A DNA stretch of 18,926 nt from CAYMJK01 sp043101635 (GCA_043101635.1 JBICIE010000105.1:1-18926); one strand, 5' to 3'. Counted from the first letter of the stretch, positions 1 through 8,263 are shown. Numbers and translations are program-made. Notes: generated from the letters alone by a model not told the origin.

Positions 1-2
1 CG

Positions 3-746
3 CGCCTGCTCGACTCGCTTGAAGAGCCGATCGCGAAGCTGCGCATCGGTGTCGGCAGCGCAGCGCACGAGCCGGGGGCGGTGGCGCGCGAGGCCGTCGA
101 GCGAGCGGCCAGCGCGCTGCGGTCGCTTGGCGCCGAGATCGTCGAGGTGGAGCTTCCCTCGGAGGCGGACGCGATCGCGGCGTATTACCTGATCGCGCCG
201 GCGGAGGCGTCGAGCAATCTGGCCCGCTACGACGGCGTGCGCTACGGGCGCCGGGCCGAGCTGCGCGAGGGCGAGACGCTGGAGGATATGTACCTGCGCA
301 CGCGCAGCGAGGGCTTCGGGCCGGAGGTGAAGCGGCGGATCATGCTGGGGACCTATGCGCTCAGCGCGGGGTACTACGACGCGTATTACCTGCGGGCGCT
401 GAGAGTGCGCCGGCTGATTGCGCGGCAGTATGAGGCGGCGCTGGCGGGGGCGGGCTGCCACGCGCTGCTCGGGCCGGCGACACCGGGCTGTGCTTTCCCG
501 CTCGGGGCGAGACGGGATGATCCGCTCCAGATGTACCTGGAGGACGCCTATACGGTCGGGCCGAGCCTGGCGGGGCTGCCGGCGATCACGCTGCCGGCGG
601 CCATGGCGGACGTGGATGGAACCGCGCTGCCGGTGAGCGTGCAGTTGATCGGGCGGGCGTTCGACGAGGCCACGCTGCTGCGCGCAGCCCGGGCGCTGGA
701 AGCGGCGCTCGACTTCAGGCCGACAGCACCAGAATCAGCATCGTGA
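3..746 (+). CDS. gatA: Asp/Glu-tRNA amidotransferase subunit A, C-terminal part (5' end outside window)
   Basis: This is the last 247 residues of GatA, the amidase subunit of the GatCAB complex. GatCAB converts Glu-tRNA(Gln) and Asp-tRNA(Asn) to the amidated forms using ammonia from glutamine or asparagine. The frame is open from base 3, so the gene starts upstream. A GTG at 81 is internal, because family-like sequence (LRIGVGS, the start of the C-terminal lobe) precedes it. Recognisable family blocks are APAEASSNLARYDGVRYG, EGFGPEVKRRIMLGTYALS and LAGLPAITLP. The Ser-cisSer-Lys catalytic triad lies in the missing N-terminal part. The TGA stop lies inside the 3' end of the convergent CPBP gene, a 32-bp overlap, with no obvious terminator between the two. 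Confidence 0.95.
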   Translation, partial: RLLDSLEEPIAKLRIGVGSAAHEPGAVAREAVERAASALRSLGAEIVEVELPSEADAIAAYYLIAPAEASSNLARYDGVRYGRRAELREGETLEDMYLRTRSEGFGPEVKRRIMLGTYALSAGYYDAYYLRALRVRRLIARQYEAALAGAGCHALLGPATPGCAFPLGARRDDPLQMYLEDAYTVGPSLAGLPAITLPAAMADVDGTALPVSVQLIGRAFDEATLLRAARALEAALDFRPTAPESAS

Positions 747-2154
747 AGATGAAGCCGTTGTTGAGGGCGTGTGCGGCCATCGGGGCGATCGCCGTGCCGC
801 GCCATTCGCGCAGCAGGCAGAGCACGAAGCCGATGCTCATCAGCGCCGGGATGGCGAAGATCCCCTGCGGGTGAATGGCGGCGAAGATGAAGCCCGTGAC
901 CAGCCCCGATCCGAGCAGTCGCATGCCGCCACGGAGATGGTGGTACAGGGCGCCGCGGAAGAAGGTCTCCTCGACGACCGGGGCCCAGATGACGCCGAGC
1001 ATGACCAGCAGGGCGAGATCGATGGGGCTGGCGCCGGGGAGCAGGTCGCCGATGGGGTGGGTGGGCACGCCGCCTTCCTCCCCGGCGCCGAACCAGGCCT
1101 GCACGGCGCCCCACAGCGCCATCAGCCCGAGGGTGCACAGCACGCCGATCCCGACGATCGGCAAGAGCGCGATGTAGCCGACGGCGCCGAGGATCGCCTC
1201 GCGGACGAAGCCCTTGCCCGGGTGCCAGCCGATGGCGAACTTCACGTTGCGCCACGGGGCGCCGCGGAGCAGTGGCCAGGCCGCGACCGGGAGGATCGCC
1301 CAGCGCACCAGATGGCTCCACGAGCCGATCGACGGCTCCAGCTTCTCTGCGATGAAGGAGATGACCAGGAACCCGACCAGGAACGCGGCGAAGGTCTCGA
1401 GGTAGACGCTGCCGCCGGGCCCGGGCGGGGCGTAGGCCCGCCGGATCCTGCCGGTGGCCAGCAGCACGATCGCGGTGATGAACAGCCCGACCCCGACAAC
1501 GAAGGCCAGCACGATGGCGAAGTTGAAAAGCACGACGATGATGTGGACGGCGCGGGCGCTGCTGAGCAGTTCCTTGCGGGGCGGGGCGGCGTCGTCGAGC
1601 CCGTAGGCCAGGGCGAGTTCGCCGAACCACTCGTAGCGATCACGGAGGCGATCGGCCTGCTGGGTGCTGAGGGCGTCGGGCGAGCCGGCGTCGTAGAGCG
1701 CCCGCAGAGCGTCAACATCGGCCGCGAAGGGCGCCGAGAGTTCCTCGGGGTCGAGCTTGTCGAGCTGCTCGCGGGCGGCGTCGGGCCCGATGGCGTCGCC
1801 GGCGACGATGGCGATGCGGATGCGATCGGCGGGGCCGCGGACGAACATGCCGCCGGCGAGGCCGATCTCCGTCTTCGCGGCCGCGGCGTCGGAGAGCACG
1901 ATCGGCTTGAGGGCGTCACCGAAGATGCCGGCGGGGGTGACCTGCTCGGTGGCCGCGGCGGTCGGGGCGGCGTCGGATTCGGCGCCGGCCTCGGGCGCCG
2001 GCGGCTCAATGAGCATTGGCGTGAGGGCCAGCATCGCGACGAGTGCGATGATGATGGCCCAGGAGATCGCCCGCCCGACCGGCCCGCCGGGATCGCGCAG
2101 ACGGCCCTGGGACGGCTGCGGCGGGGGCGAGGTGGGCGGGGGTTGGTCGTTCAT
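715..2154 (-). CDS. CPBP family glutamic-type intramembrane metalloprotease
   Basis: Predicted multi-pass membrane protease of the CPBP (CAAX protease / bacteriocin-processing, Abi) family, 479 aa. All three family motifs are visible: EETFFR at 395-400, FAAIH at 424-428 and HALNN at 462-466. The N-terminus is a Pro-rich cytoplasmic stretch, then a first membrane segment at about 29-49, an extracytoplasmic Ala/Asp-rich domain of about 150 residues, and a hydrophobic block from about 203 to the end. The core is usually nearer 200-300 residues, so the N-terminal half is an extension. I chose ATG 2154 because the extended frame upstream (to 2340) is Arg/Pro-rich and not protein-like; ATG 2247 is an alternative. 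The ribosome-binding site is weak. The gene is divergent from rplM. Family members cut prenylated or bacteriocin-like substrates, or process sorting signals; the substrate here is unknown. Confidence 0.88.
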   Translation of the reverse strand: MNDQPPPTSPPPQPSQGRLRDPGGPVGRAISWAIIIALVAMLALTPMLIEPPAPEAGAESDAAPTAAATEQVTPAGIFGDALKPIVLSDAAAAKTEIGLAGGMFVRGPADRIRIAIVAGDAIGPDAAREQLDKLDPEELSAPFAADVDALRALYDAGSPDALSTQQADRLRDRYEWFGELALAYGLDDAAPPRKELLSSARAVHIIVVLFNFAIVLAFVVGVGLFITAIVLLATGRIRRAYAPPGPGGSVYLETFAAFLVGFLVISFIAEKLEPSIGSWSHLVRWAILPVAAWPLLRGAPWRNVKFAIGWHPGKGFVREAILGAVGYIALLPIVGIGVLCTLGLMALWGAVQAWFGAGEEGGVPTHPIGDLLPGASPIDLALLVMLGVIWAPVVEETFFRGALYHHLRGGMRLLGSGLVTGFIFAAIHPQGIFAIPALMSIGFVLCLLREWRGTAIAPMAAHALNNGFIFTMLILVLSA

Positions 2155-2286
2155 CGGCTGTTTATCGGGAAAGTGCGGGGGCCCCTTGCGCAGCGGCGAG
2201 GGAAGGTTGACGCGGCGGATTGACCGGCCGGTCCGGTCGTCTACCATCTTCGTCCCCGGCTCGCCGGGGATTTCGGACCCAATCCT

Positions 2287-2323
2287 GCCCGCCACTGGCG
2301 GGCCCGTCCCGCCCGGTAGGCGG
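2287..2323 (+). promoter_or_regulatory. Two tandem hairpins in the rplM leader region
   Basis: There are two perfect inverted repeats in a row. GCCCGCC (2287-2293) pairs with GGCGGGC (2297-2303) across an ACT loop, and CCGCC (2309-2313) pairs with GGCGG (2319-2323). They lie about 60-95 nt before the rplM start, in the divergent region shared with the CPBP gene. Ribosomal-protein operons are often autoregulated through leader structures, and an L13 leader is known in Firmicutes, so an RNA regulatory role is possible. They could equally be part of a dispersed GC-rich repeat. The inverted repeats are seen directly; the function is inference. Confidence 0.35.
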
Positions 2324-2381
2324 CGTGCAGCAACCGCCATCGCCGGCAGGGCATCCTGCCGCTGGATCGACTGGAGAGGCT

Positions 2382-2816
2382 ATGCGACGGCAGACGTACA
2401 TGGCGAAGACGGGCGAGGTCGCTTGCGCCTGGCACATCGTGGACGCCGAGGGGGAGAGCCTCGGTCGTCTGGCGTCGTCGATCGCGACGGTGCTGATGGG
2501 CAAGCACAAGCCCGAGTACACGCCGCACGTGGACACCGGCGACTACGTCATCGTGACCAACGCGACCAAGGTCGGCCTGACCGGGCGCAAGGCGGAGCAG
2601 AAGCTGAAGCTCCGCTACACCGGCTACCCGGGTGGGCTGAAGGCCCGCCCGTACGGGTGGGTGCGCGAGCACCGGCCGGAGACGCTGGTGGAGGACGCGG
2701 TCCGTCGCATGCTCCCGAAGAACCGCCTGGGGCGCCAGATGCTCAAGAAGCTGAAGGTGTATCCGGGAACCGATCACCCGCACCAGGCCCAGCAGCCCCA
2801 GCCCCTGTCCGTGTAA
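2382..2816 (+). CDS. rplM: 50S ribosomal protein L13
   Basis: L13 of the large ribosomal subunit, an early assembly protein, 144 aa (about 142 is usual). Family blocks span the whole length: WHIVDAEGESLGRLAS at 17-32, GKHKPEYTPHVDTGDYV at 40-56, the GYPGGLK stretch at 81-87, and MLPKNRLGRQMLKKLKVY at 110-127, followed by HPHQAQQP at 132-139. I chose ATG 2382 because GGAGAGG (2373-2379) sits just upstream and the protein then starts where L13 normally does; the frame is open back to 2220 but that extension is unlike L13. rpsI follows after 15 bases, the classic L13-S9 operon order. Confidence 0.97.
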   Translation: MRRQTYMAKTGEVACAWHIVDAEGESLGRLASSIATVLMGKHKPEYTPHVDTGDYVIVTNATKVGLTGRKAEQKLKLRYTGYPGGLKARPYGWVREHRPETLVEDAVRRMLPKNRLGRQMLKKLKVYPGTDHPHQAQQPQPLSV

Positions 2817-2831
2817 GCGAGCCGAGAACCC

Positions 2832-3377
2832 ATGGCAGACCAGATTCAACCGGAAAGCCCCGCCCTCAGCAACCCCGCGTTCGGCGGCGTCGGCGCCGTG
2901 GCGGCGCCCCAGCAGCCGAGCCAGCCCGAGGGCGAGCGGCGCATGCGCGAGCCCATCCCTGCCGACAAGCACGGCTGGTGGTGGGGCACGGGGCGGCGCA
3001 AGACGGCCGTGGCCCGCGTGCGGATGCGTCCGGCGGAGGGCAAGGGCGACTTCAAGATCCAGGTGTCGCGCAAGAAGTTCAAGACCATCGACGAGTACTT
3101 CTGCGAGCTGCGGGACCGGGCCGACTGCGTGGCCCCGATGCGGGTGACCGACACGGAGGGGAAGTTCGACGTGGTGGTCCGCTGCGGCGGGGGCGGGTTC
3201 ATGGGGCAGGCCCAGGCGGTGCGTCTGGGGATCGCCCGGGCCCTGCGCAACTACGACCCGACGCTGGAAGATGCCCTGCGCGACCACGGCTACCTGACCC
3301 GCGACCCCCGCAAGGTGGAGCGGAAGAAGTACGGCCAGCCGGGCGCCCGCAAGCGCTTCCAGTTCTCGAAGCGCTGA
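2832..3377 (+). CDS. rpsI: 30S ribosomal protein S9 with N-terminal extension
   Basis: S9 of the small subunit, 181 aa against about 130 in E. coli. The core begins near residue 49 (WWWGTGRRKTAVARVR). The family signature, GGG-x2-GQ followed by the RLGIARAL stretch, lies at 120-138, and the C-terminal tail RFQFSKR at 175-181 is the one that reaches the decoding centre. The first 48 residues are low-complexity (Ala, Pro, Gln, Glu) and are not part of the usual S9 fold. An internal ATG at 2943 (Met38) would give a near-normal length, but neither start has a strong Shine-Dalgarno. The ORF starts 15 nt after rplM, so translation is probably coupled. A strong terminator follows the stop codon. Confidence 0.96.
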   Translation: MADQIQPESPALSNPAFGGVGAVAAPQQPSQPEGERRMREPIPADKHGWWWGTGRRKTAVARVRMRPAEGKGDFKIQVSRKKFKTIDEYFCELRDRADCVAPMRVTDTEGKFDVVVRCGGGGFMGQAQAVRLGIARALRNYDPTLEDALRDHGYLTRDPRKVERKKYGQPGARKRFQFSKR

Positions 3378-3406
3378 TCCGGTCTTCATGCCTGGTTTTC
3401 ATCCAG

Positions 3407-3431
3407 CGGCCCCCGATCGGGGGCCGTTTTT
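3407..3431 (+). terminator. Intrinsic terminator of the rplM-rpsI operon
   Basis: A perfect 20-bp palindrome, CGGCCCCCGATCGGGGGCCG (3407-3426), is followed directly by TTTTT (3427-3431). It begins 29 nt after the rpsI stop codon. The GC stem plus U-tract is a textbook Rho-independent terminator in the plus direction. Confidence 0.9.
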
Positions 3432-3488
3432 CTGTCAACTGCGCCGGAACTTGATCCCGAGCGCCCCCTTCGCGACGATGTAGGCCAT

Positions 3489-4253
3489 ATGGCGGAGCCA
3501 TCAGAGGGGCGGCGCGGCCTGCGGGCGCGCAGGTGGATCATCGGGCTCAGCGCCCTGTTCGTGGCGCTGGTTACCTGCATCGTGGCCGTTGCGGCGACGC
3601 TGGCCGACCAGGCCCCGGTCTGGTGGCGATCGGTGCGGATCGACGATCCGCGTACGACAGCGATCGGCGTGGCGCTGGAGAATCGCACCAGCAACGCTCT
3701 GTACGAGGTGCGCCCGGCCGACAGCGACGCGGGGGCGCGGTATCAGAGCGAGGTCTGGACCGTGGAGGTGACCGCCCGCGAGGCCAACGCGTGGCTCAAC
3801 GCCCGGCTGCCGGGGTGGCTGGCCAGCCAGTGGAACCAGAGCGTGTGGCCGGGGGAGATGAGCGAGATCCAGGTCGAGTTCCGCGATGATGAGATCGCGC
3901 TGGGGGCGCGGGTGAACGTGGCGGGGCGGTTCCGCTACTTCACGGCGACCATCGACGCCGAGATCGGCCCGGATGGCGCGCTGTGGGTTCCGGCCCGCTG
4001 GATCAGCGTGGGGCGGCTGGCGGCGCCGGGACCGTGGATCATCGAGCACGCCGACCGGCGGCGGGACCAGTTCATCCCGGATGACTTCCGCGACCTGCCG
4101 GAGACGGCGGCGATGTTCCGGGCCTTTGCCGGCGAGGCGCCGATCGTGCAGGACGCGGTGGTGACGCTGGGGGACGGACGGGTGGTGCGTCTGCTGTCGA
4201 TGCGGGCCGAGGGCGGGCGGCTGCGGATCACGTGCAGGACGGAGCGGGAGTAG
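3489..4253 (+). CDS. Unrecognised single-pass membrane protein
   Basis: A 254-aa protein I cannot assign to a family. The first 15 residues are basic (RRGLRARR), followed by one hydrophobic segment at about 17-39, so it is probably anchored in the inner membrane with about 215 residues outside. The soluble part looks folded: a block VEVTAREANAWLNARLPGWL at 92-111, then alternating strand-like sequence. It has no Cys after the membrane segment except one near the C-terminus, and no metal or catalytic motif I can name. The ATG at 3489 is supported mainly by the position of the basic and hydrophobic N-terminus; the ribosome-binding site is weak. It stands alone after the rpsI terminator and converges on the propeller gene at 4321-5739. 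Confidence 0.75.
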   Translation: MAEPSEGRRGLRARRWIIGLSALFVALVTCIVAVAATLADQAPVWWRSVRIDDPRTTAIGVALENRTSNALYEVRPADSDAGARYQSEVWTVEVTAREANAWLNARLPGWLASQWNQSVWPGEMSEIQVEFRDDEIALGARVNVAGRFRYFTATIDAEIGPDGALWVPARWISVGRLAAPGPWIIEHADRRRDQFIPDDFRDLPETAAMFRAFAGEAPIVQDAVVTLGDGRVVRLLSMRAEGGRLRITCRTERE

Positions 4254-4276
4254 GGCGCGCGGGCGTTGCCGGCGTC

Positions 4277-4292
4277 GGGTCCTGCACGACCC
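4277..4292. other. Short inverted repeat between convergent genes
   Basis: GGGTC (4277-4281) and GACCC (4288-4292) flank a 6-nt loop in the 67-bp gap between the convergent genes ending at 4253 and 4321. It could weakly terminate transcription, but neither side has a T-tract. Confidence 0.25.
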
Positions 4293-4320
4293 ACGTCATT
4301 CTCTCATCACTGAACGGCGC

Positions 4321-5739
4321 CTACGGGCAGCCGGCGGCGAAGGCGTTCTGGAAGCAGAGGAAGTCGAAGAACGTCAGTTCGGTGTCGCCGTCGCAGTCGG
4401 CGGCGGGGTCGGCAGCGGCGAAGAGGTTCTGGAAGCACAGGAAGTCGGCGACATCGAGCGCGCCGCTGCCGTCGCAGTCGGCCGGGCAGGGAACGTCGGC
4501 GAACCGGCCGACCCAAGCGTCACCGCTCCCTCGATACCCCGGGCCCAGCACGCCGTCGGTTGCGCCTGCCGCGAACAGCTCGCCGCCAGCGCCGAGCGCC
4601 ACCGCGAGGGCAACATCGCGCTGCGGCGTTCCAAGCTGCGTGCTCCAGGTTCGCCGGCCTTGAGCGTCGCAGTGGGCAATCCATGCGTCGACGGCGCCGG
4701 CCGAGGGGCCGGCAAGTGCGCCCGCGGACGACCCTGCGAGGTAGACACCGCCGTCGCGCGCAGGCGCGATTGCGCTGATGTCATCGGTCGCTTCCGTGCC
4801 GAACTGCGTGAGCCACAGCCGTCCGCCGGCGCCGTCGTAGCGCGCCAGCCAGATGTCGGTGGATCCGGCGTGCGCAGCGCCGAAGCTCCCGCCCGTCGTG
4901 CCGGCGAGGAAGACGCCGCCGCCGCCATCAGGCGCTGCGGCCCGGACCGCTTCCTCGGCGACGCTGCCCGTCTGCACGATCCAGCGGCGCTGACCGAAGC
5001 TGTCGTACCGGGCCAGCCAGGCGTCCGCCGATCCGGCGACGCTCCCGGCGAGATCGCCATCGGTTGTGCCGGCCACGAAGACGCCGCCGGAGACCGGCGC
5101 GAGCGCCGCGGCGGAGTCAAGGCCATCGGTCCCGAACTGCGTGAGCCATCGCAGCGCGCCGCCCGCGCTGTACCGCGCCAGCCACGCGTCGCGCCCGCCG
5201 GCAGTTGGCGGGCTCATCTCCCCGTTGGTGAAGCCCGCCATGAACGCGCCGCCGGCGTCATCCGGCGCCAGCGCCAGGGCGTAGTCGCTCAGGTCGGAGC
5301 CCAGGATCCTGGCCCACAGGCGTTTTCCCGCGCCGTCGTAGCGGCCGAGCCAGGCGTCCGATGCGCCGAGCGGCGCTCCCCCGAGGGCCCCGGTCGTGTG
5401 TCCGGCGATGAAGAAGCCCGAGGCGTCATCGGGCGCAAGCGCTGTTGCGTGATCCGATCCGCTCGACCCGAACTGCGACAGCCACGTTCGGGCGCCTGCG
5501 GCGTCGTATCGCGCGATCCAGACATCCTCGGCGCCGGCGCTGGGCAGCCCGAGACTTGCGCCGGTGTCGCCGGCGACGAATGTGCCGTCGCCATCGCTCA
5601 GCAGGGCCGTGGCCGCATCGGCGTCGCTGGTCCCGACCTGATGCAGCCACAATGTCGTCTGTCCGGATGCGATCACGGGCGCGAGCAGGGCCGCGCCGAA
5701 GCAGGCGCCCACTGGCCGAGGCTGCTGGAGAGCCCTCAT
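4321..5739 (-). CDS. Secreted SBBP-repeat beta-propeller protein with GC-type dockerin
   Basis: Predicted secreted protein, 472 aa. A signal peptide covers 1-26 (cleavage near ASG|Q). The body is seven SBBP-type repeats of 55-56 residues, each with a Trp (31, 86, 142, 198, 253, 309, 365) in a W-x-x-Q-x-G strand, then an x-G-G-x-F-x-A-G strand and D-A/I/V-W-x-A-R-Y-D. Seven repeats fit one seven-bladed propeller. The dockerin-like domain is at 418-472, with EF-hand-type loops DCDGSGALDVAD and DCDGDTELTFFD, and ends in AAGCP. ATG 5739 has GGAGG five bases upstream; the longer open frame reads gene 5846-8263 out of frame. Propellers of this kind bind ligands or proteins at surfaces; no substrate can be inferred. 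Unlike its neighbours, it lacks Cys after the signal-peptide Gln. Confidence 0.88.
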   Translation of the reverse strand: MRALQQPRPVGACFGAALLAPVIASGQTTLWLHQVGTSDADAATALLSDGDGTFVAGDTGASLGLPSAGAEDVWIARYDAAGARTWLSQFGSSGSDHATALAPDDASGFFIAGHTTGALGGAPLGASDAWLGRYDGAGKRLWARILGSDLSDYALALAPDDAGGAFMAGFTNGEMSPPTAGGRDAWLARYSAGGALRWLTQFGTDGLDSAAALAPVSGGVFVAGTTDGDLAGSVAGSADAWLARYDSFGQRRWIVQTGSVAEEAVRAAAPDGGGGVFLAGTTGGSFGAAHAGSTDIWLARYDGAGGRLWLTQFGTEATDDISAIAPARDGGVYLAGSSAGALAGPSAGAVDAWIAHCDAQGRRTWSTQLGTPQRDVALAVALGAGGELFAAGATDGVLGPGYRGSGDAWVGRFADVPCPADCDGSGALDVADFLCFQNLFAAADPAADCDGDTELTFFDFLCFQNAFAAGCP

Positions 5740-5845
5740 GTGAACCTCCAGACTGCGCCGGCGCTGGAACGCCAGGGCTGGCCCGATGCCGGCGCCCGCG
5801 ATTCTATCCCGGCCGTCAATTCGGGCCCCTGATCTGGTCGCTCGC

Positions 5846-8263
5846 CTACGGGCAGCCGGCGGCGAAGGCGTTCTGGAAGCAGAGGAAGTCGAAGAAGTCG
5901 AGCGCGCCTGTGCCGTCGCAGTCGGCGTAGAGATCGCCGGTCGCGAAGGCGTTCTGGAAGCAGAGGAAGTCGAAGAAGTCGAGTTCGCCTGTGCCATCGC
6001 AGTCGGCGTAGCACTCGCCAAAGACCGCACGGGCGATGAACATGGCGCTCTGGTCGCCGAAGCGGGTGAAGGCGCCGCCGGCGTAGAGGCCGGGCGGCAG
6101 GTCGGCGCCGCAGGGGATGGTGAGCATGGTGTTGATGTCCATGGGGCCGCCGGGGGCGTCGCGCCCGGGCGCAGCCGTCACCCAGCGCACGCCATCGAAG
6201 CGCGCCAGGTTCACCCGCGGGCCGGAACCGATGTCGAACGAGCCGCCGGCGAAGAGCGCAAACTCGCCGGGGCCGGTCGGCCACGCCGCCAGCGACTGCA
6301 CATCGTCCACCAGGCTGCCGGCGCCGAAATCGGGACCGAGCAGCGCCCAGCCCGAGCCGATCCAATGCCACACGCCTTCGGGGCCGGCGCCGTAAAGCTC
6401 GGTCGGGCCGGCGTCGGTCGGCACGGCCAGCAGCGTCTCGATGGTGTCGCGGTCGCCGCCGAGGGAGGTCCACGCGGCGCCGTCCCACTGCTTCACGGCG
6501 GCTCCGGAGAAGTAACCGGCGGCCAGCAGCACCGGATTGCCGGGGCCGGGGCCATCGGCATCAAAGACCTGCAGGTCGTAGAAGTCGAACCCGCCGGAGC
6601 CGGTGACCTCGACCCAGCCGAGCGTCTCGTCGAGGCGGAGGATGATGCCGCGGGAACTGTCCACGATGATGTACACATTGCGCGGCGCGGGGCCGGCGCC
6701 ATCGGGGTCGTACACCGCGAGATCGACGATGGTGTAGCGGGCCGGGAACGACGACTTGCGCAGCTCCGTCGGCGTGTCGCCATCGTGGCTCCAGACGCCG
6801 CCGTAGTCGTTGCCGAGCAGCAGGAGTTCCTGATCCGGATCAGCGCCGGCGGCGCCGGTGGCGATCGCGGTGGGCGCGGCGGTCCCGAGGCCGGGGATGG
6901 CGCTCCACGCGTCGCCATCCCACAGTGCAGCGCGGTAGGCGGGCGCGCCGCCAGCGCTGTAGAAGCGGCCCTGCGCGGCGATCACCGGCGATTTGCCGGG
7001 GCGGTTCCACGCGACGATCCGCTCGACCTGGTGATCCAGTCCGCGCGTCGCGCTGGGGCCGAGGGGGCGCAGATTGCCGGCCGGATCCCAGATTGCCGTG
7101 TGCGGGGCGCTGATGGCATCGACGGTGGAGTCGTAGATGCCGCCGAAGCGCCCGCCGATGGCGACCGCCGGCGGCTGCGGGCCGGGGCCGTCGAGGTCGA
7201 TCGCCGCGGCAGCCCATGCGTTGCTGCTCATGCGCAGACTCTCGCGCCAGACGCCAGCATCGAGCCAGTGCACGCTGGAACTCACCGCCGCCAGGACTCG
7301 CTCAGCGGGCCCGGCGCCATCGGGATCGAACGAGAGCATCGGGTAGGCGAAGTCCGGCGAGCCGGGAACCGGGGACCACTGCGCGCCATCCCACTGGGCC
7401 ACGCCGGCGGGCGTCCCGCCGCCGATGGTGCTGAAGCGGCCGGTGATGTAGAGCGCGTGCGGCAGCGGGCCGGCGCCATCGGGATCATGCACGCCCATGC
7501 CGGAGACATCGCCATCATCGGGGCCGCCGGGCAGGGCAAGCCACTGCGAGCCATCCCACGCGGCGACGTGGCGCGCGGTCTGGCCGCCGAACTGGCGCTC
7601 GAAGCGACCGCCGATGACGAGCAACTCGCCGCTGGCCCGCGGCAGGCGCGCGATCGTGAACACGCGGGTGTCCGGCGCCGAGACGCCGATGACCCGCCAG
7701 CGCGAGCCGTCCCAGGTCTGGGCCATTGGATTCTCATCGACAGCGCACGCCAGCACGGGCGCATCGCCGCCGGGACCGTCAGCGTCGAACTCGGTCATTG
7801 CCGCGATGTCCACCAGCAGCGGCGTGGGCAGCTTCGCCCAGCCGCTGCCGCGGTTCTCGTACACGGCGTGAACGCCTCCGCTCCAGACCGCGGCGTAGAG
7901 CGACGCCGGCGTGGCCGGGTCATTGTCCAGATCCGCCACCGCCATGGCCGGGACGTAGCCGCCGGCGGGCAGGCCATCGGGATCCAGCGGCGCCCAGGCG
8001 CCATCGACGAACATGGCAACCAGCGGGGCGCGGGTATCGCCGGCGCCGGTGAAGGCGCCTCCGACAACCAGTCGTTCTGGGAGCGGGCCGGGGCCATCGG
8101 GATCCCATGCCGCGGCGGCGAAGACCTCGTCGTTGAGGCCCTCGGTCGCGAAATCGCCGGTCCAGATGGGGTCGAGCGTGGTTGGCGGGCACTGGGCGCG
8201 CGCGTGGCCGGCCGCGGCGGTGATCGCGAGTGCGGTCAGAAGAGCAGTATGTACGGTCCGCAT
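5846..8263 (-). CDS. Secreted long beta-propeller protein with GC-type dockerin (paralog A)
   Basis: Predicted secreted protein, 805 aa. The signal peptide ends at ARA|QC (residue 23). The body has about 14 repeat units spaced 43-63 residues apart, each built on a D-x-D-G-x-G-P or equivalent turn, then a hydrophobic strand ending GG-x-F, then a W-D-G-x-x-W strand. This resembles Rax2/Kelch-like propellers, and 14 units suggest two seven-bladed propellers. The dockerin-like domain at 751-805 consists of two almost identical 27-residue halves, each with DCDGTG and FFDFLCFQ, ending AAGCP. ATG 8263 is preceded by GGGAG seven bases away. It is clearly paralogous to the gene at 9013-11451, about two-thirds identical by eye. 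It lies 106 bp upstream of the SBBP-repeat gene on the same strand, so they may be co-transcribed. The function is unknown. Confidence 0.88.
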   Translation of the reverse strand: MRTVHTALLTALAITAAAGHARAQCPPTTLDPIWTGDFATEGLNDEVFAAAAWDPDGPGPLPERLVVGGAFTGAGDTRAPLVAMFVDGAWAPLDPDGLPAGGYVPAMAVADLDNDPATPASLYAAVWSGGVHAVYENRGSGWAKLPTPLLVDIAAMTEFDADGPGGDAPVLACAVDENPMAQTWDGSRWRVIGVSAPDTRVFTIARLPRASGELLVIGGRFERQFGGQTARHVAAWDGSQWLALPGGPDDGDVSGMGVHDPDGAGPLPHALYITGRFSTIGGGTPAGVAQWDGAQWSPVPGSPDFAYPMLSFDPDGAGPAERVLAAVSSSVHWLDAGVWRESLRMSSNAWAAAAIDLDGPGPQPPAVAIGGRFGGIYDSTVDAISAPHTAIWDPAGNLRPLGPSATRGLDHQVERIVAWNRPGKSPVIAAQGRFYSAGGAPAYRAALWDGDAWSAIPGLGTAAPTAIATGAAGADPDQELLLLGNDYGGVWSHDGDTPTELRKSSFPARYTIVDLAVYDPDGAGPAPRNVYIIVDSSRGIILRLDETLGWVEVTGSGGFDFYDLQVFDADGPGPGNPVLLAAGYFSGAAVKQWDGAAWTSLGGDRDTIETLLAVPTDAGPTELYGAGPEGVWHWIGSGWALLGPDFGAGSLVDDVQSLAAWPTGPGEFALFAGGSFDIGSGPRVNLARFDGVRWVTAAPGRDAPGGPMDINTMLTIPCGADLPPGLYAGGAFTRFGDQSAMFIARAVFGECYADCDGTGELDFFDFLCFQNAFATGDLYADCDGTGALDFFDFLCFQNAFAAGCP
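5862..6011 (-). repeat. Direct repeat encoding the two dockerin halves
   Basis: Bases 5862-5930 and 5943-6011 match at 66 of 69 positions with an 81-bp (27-codon) period. They encode the two EF-hand-like halves of the dockerin of the 805-aa protein. Confidence 0.9.

Noticed and set aside
81..746. GTG at 81 as the start of a separate small protein
   Set aside because: The frame is open to the window edge and the residues before it fit GatA, so the codon is internal.
769..2223. Plus-strand open frame of 484 codons opposite the CPBP gene
   Set aside because: It is a composition shadow rich in Gly, Glu, Asp and Arg. The CPBP gene on the minus strand carries the family motifs.
5740..6030. Upstream extension of the SBBP-propeller gene to an ATG at 6030
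   Set aside because: The extension translates the neighbouring dockerin in the wrong frame (Ser/Thr/Ala/Pro repeats). ATG 5739 has GGAGG and begins a proper signal peptide.
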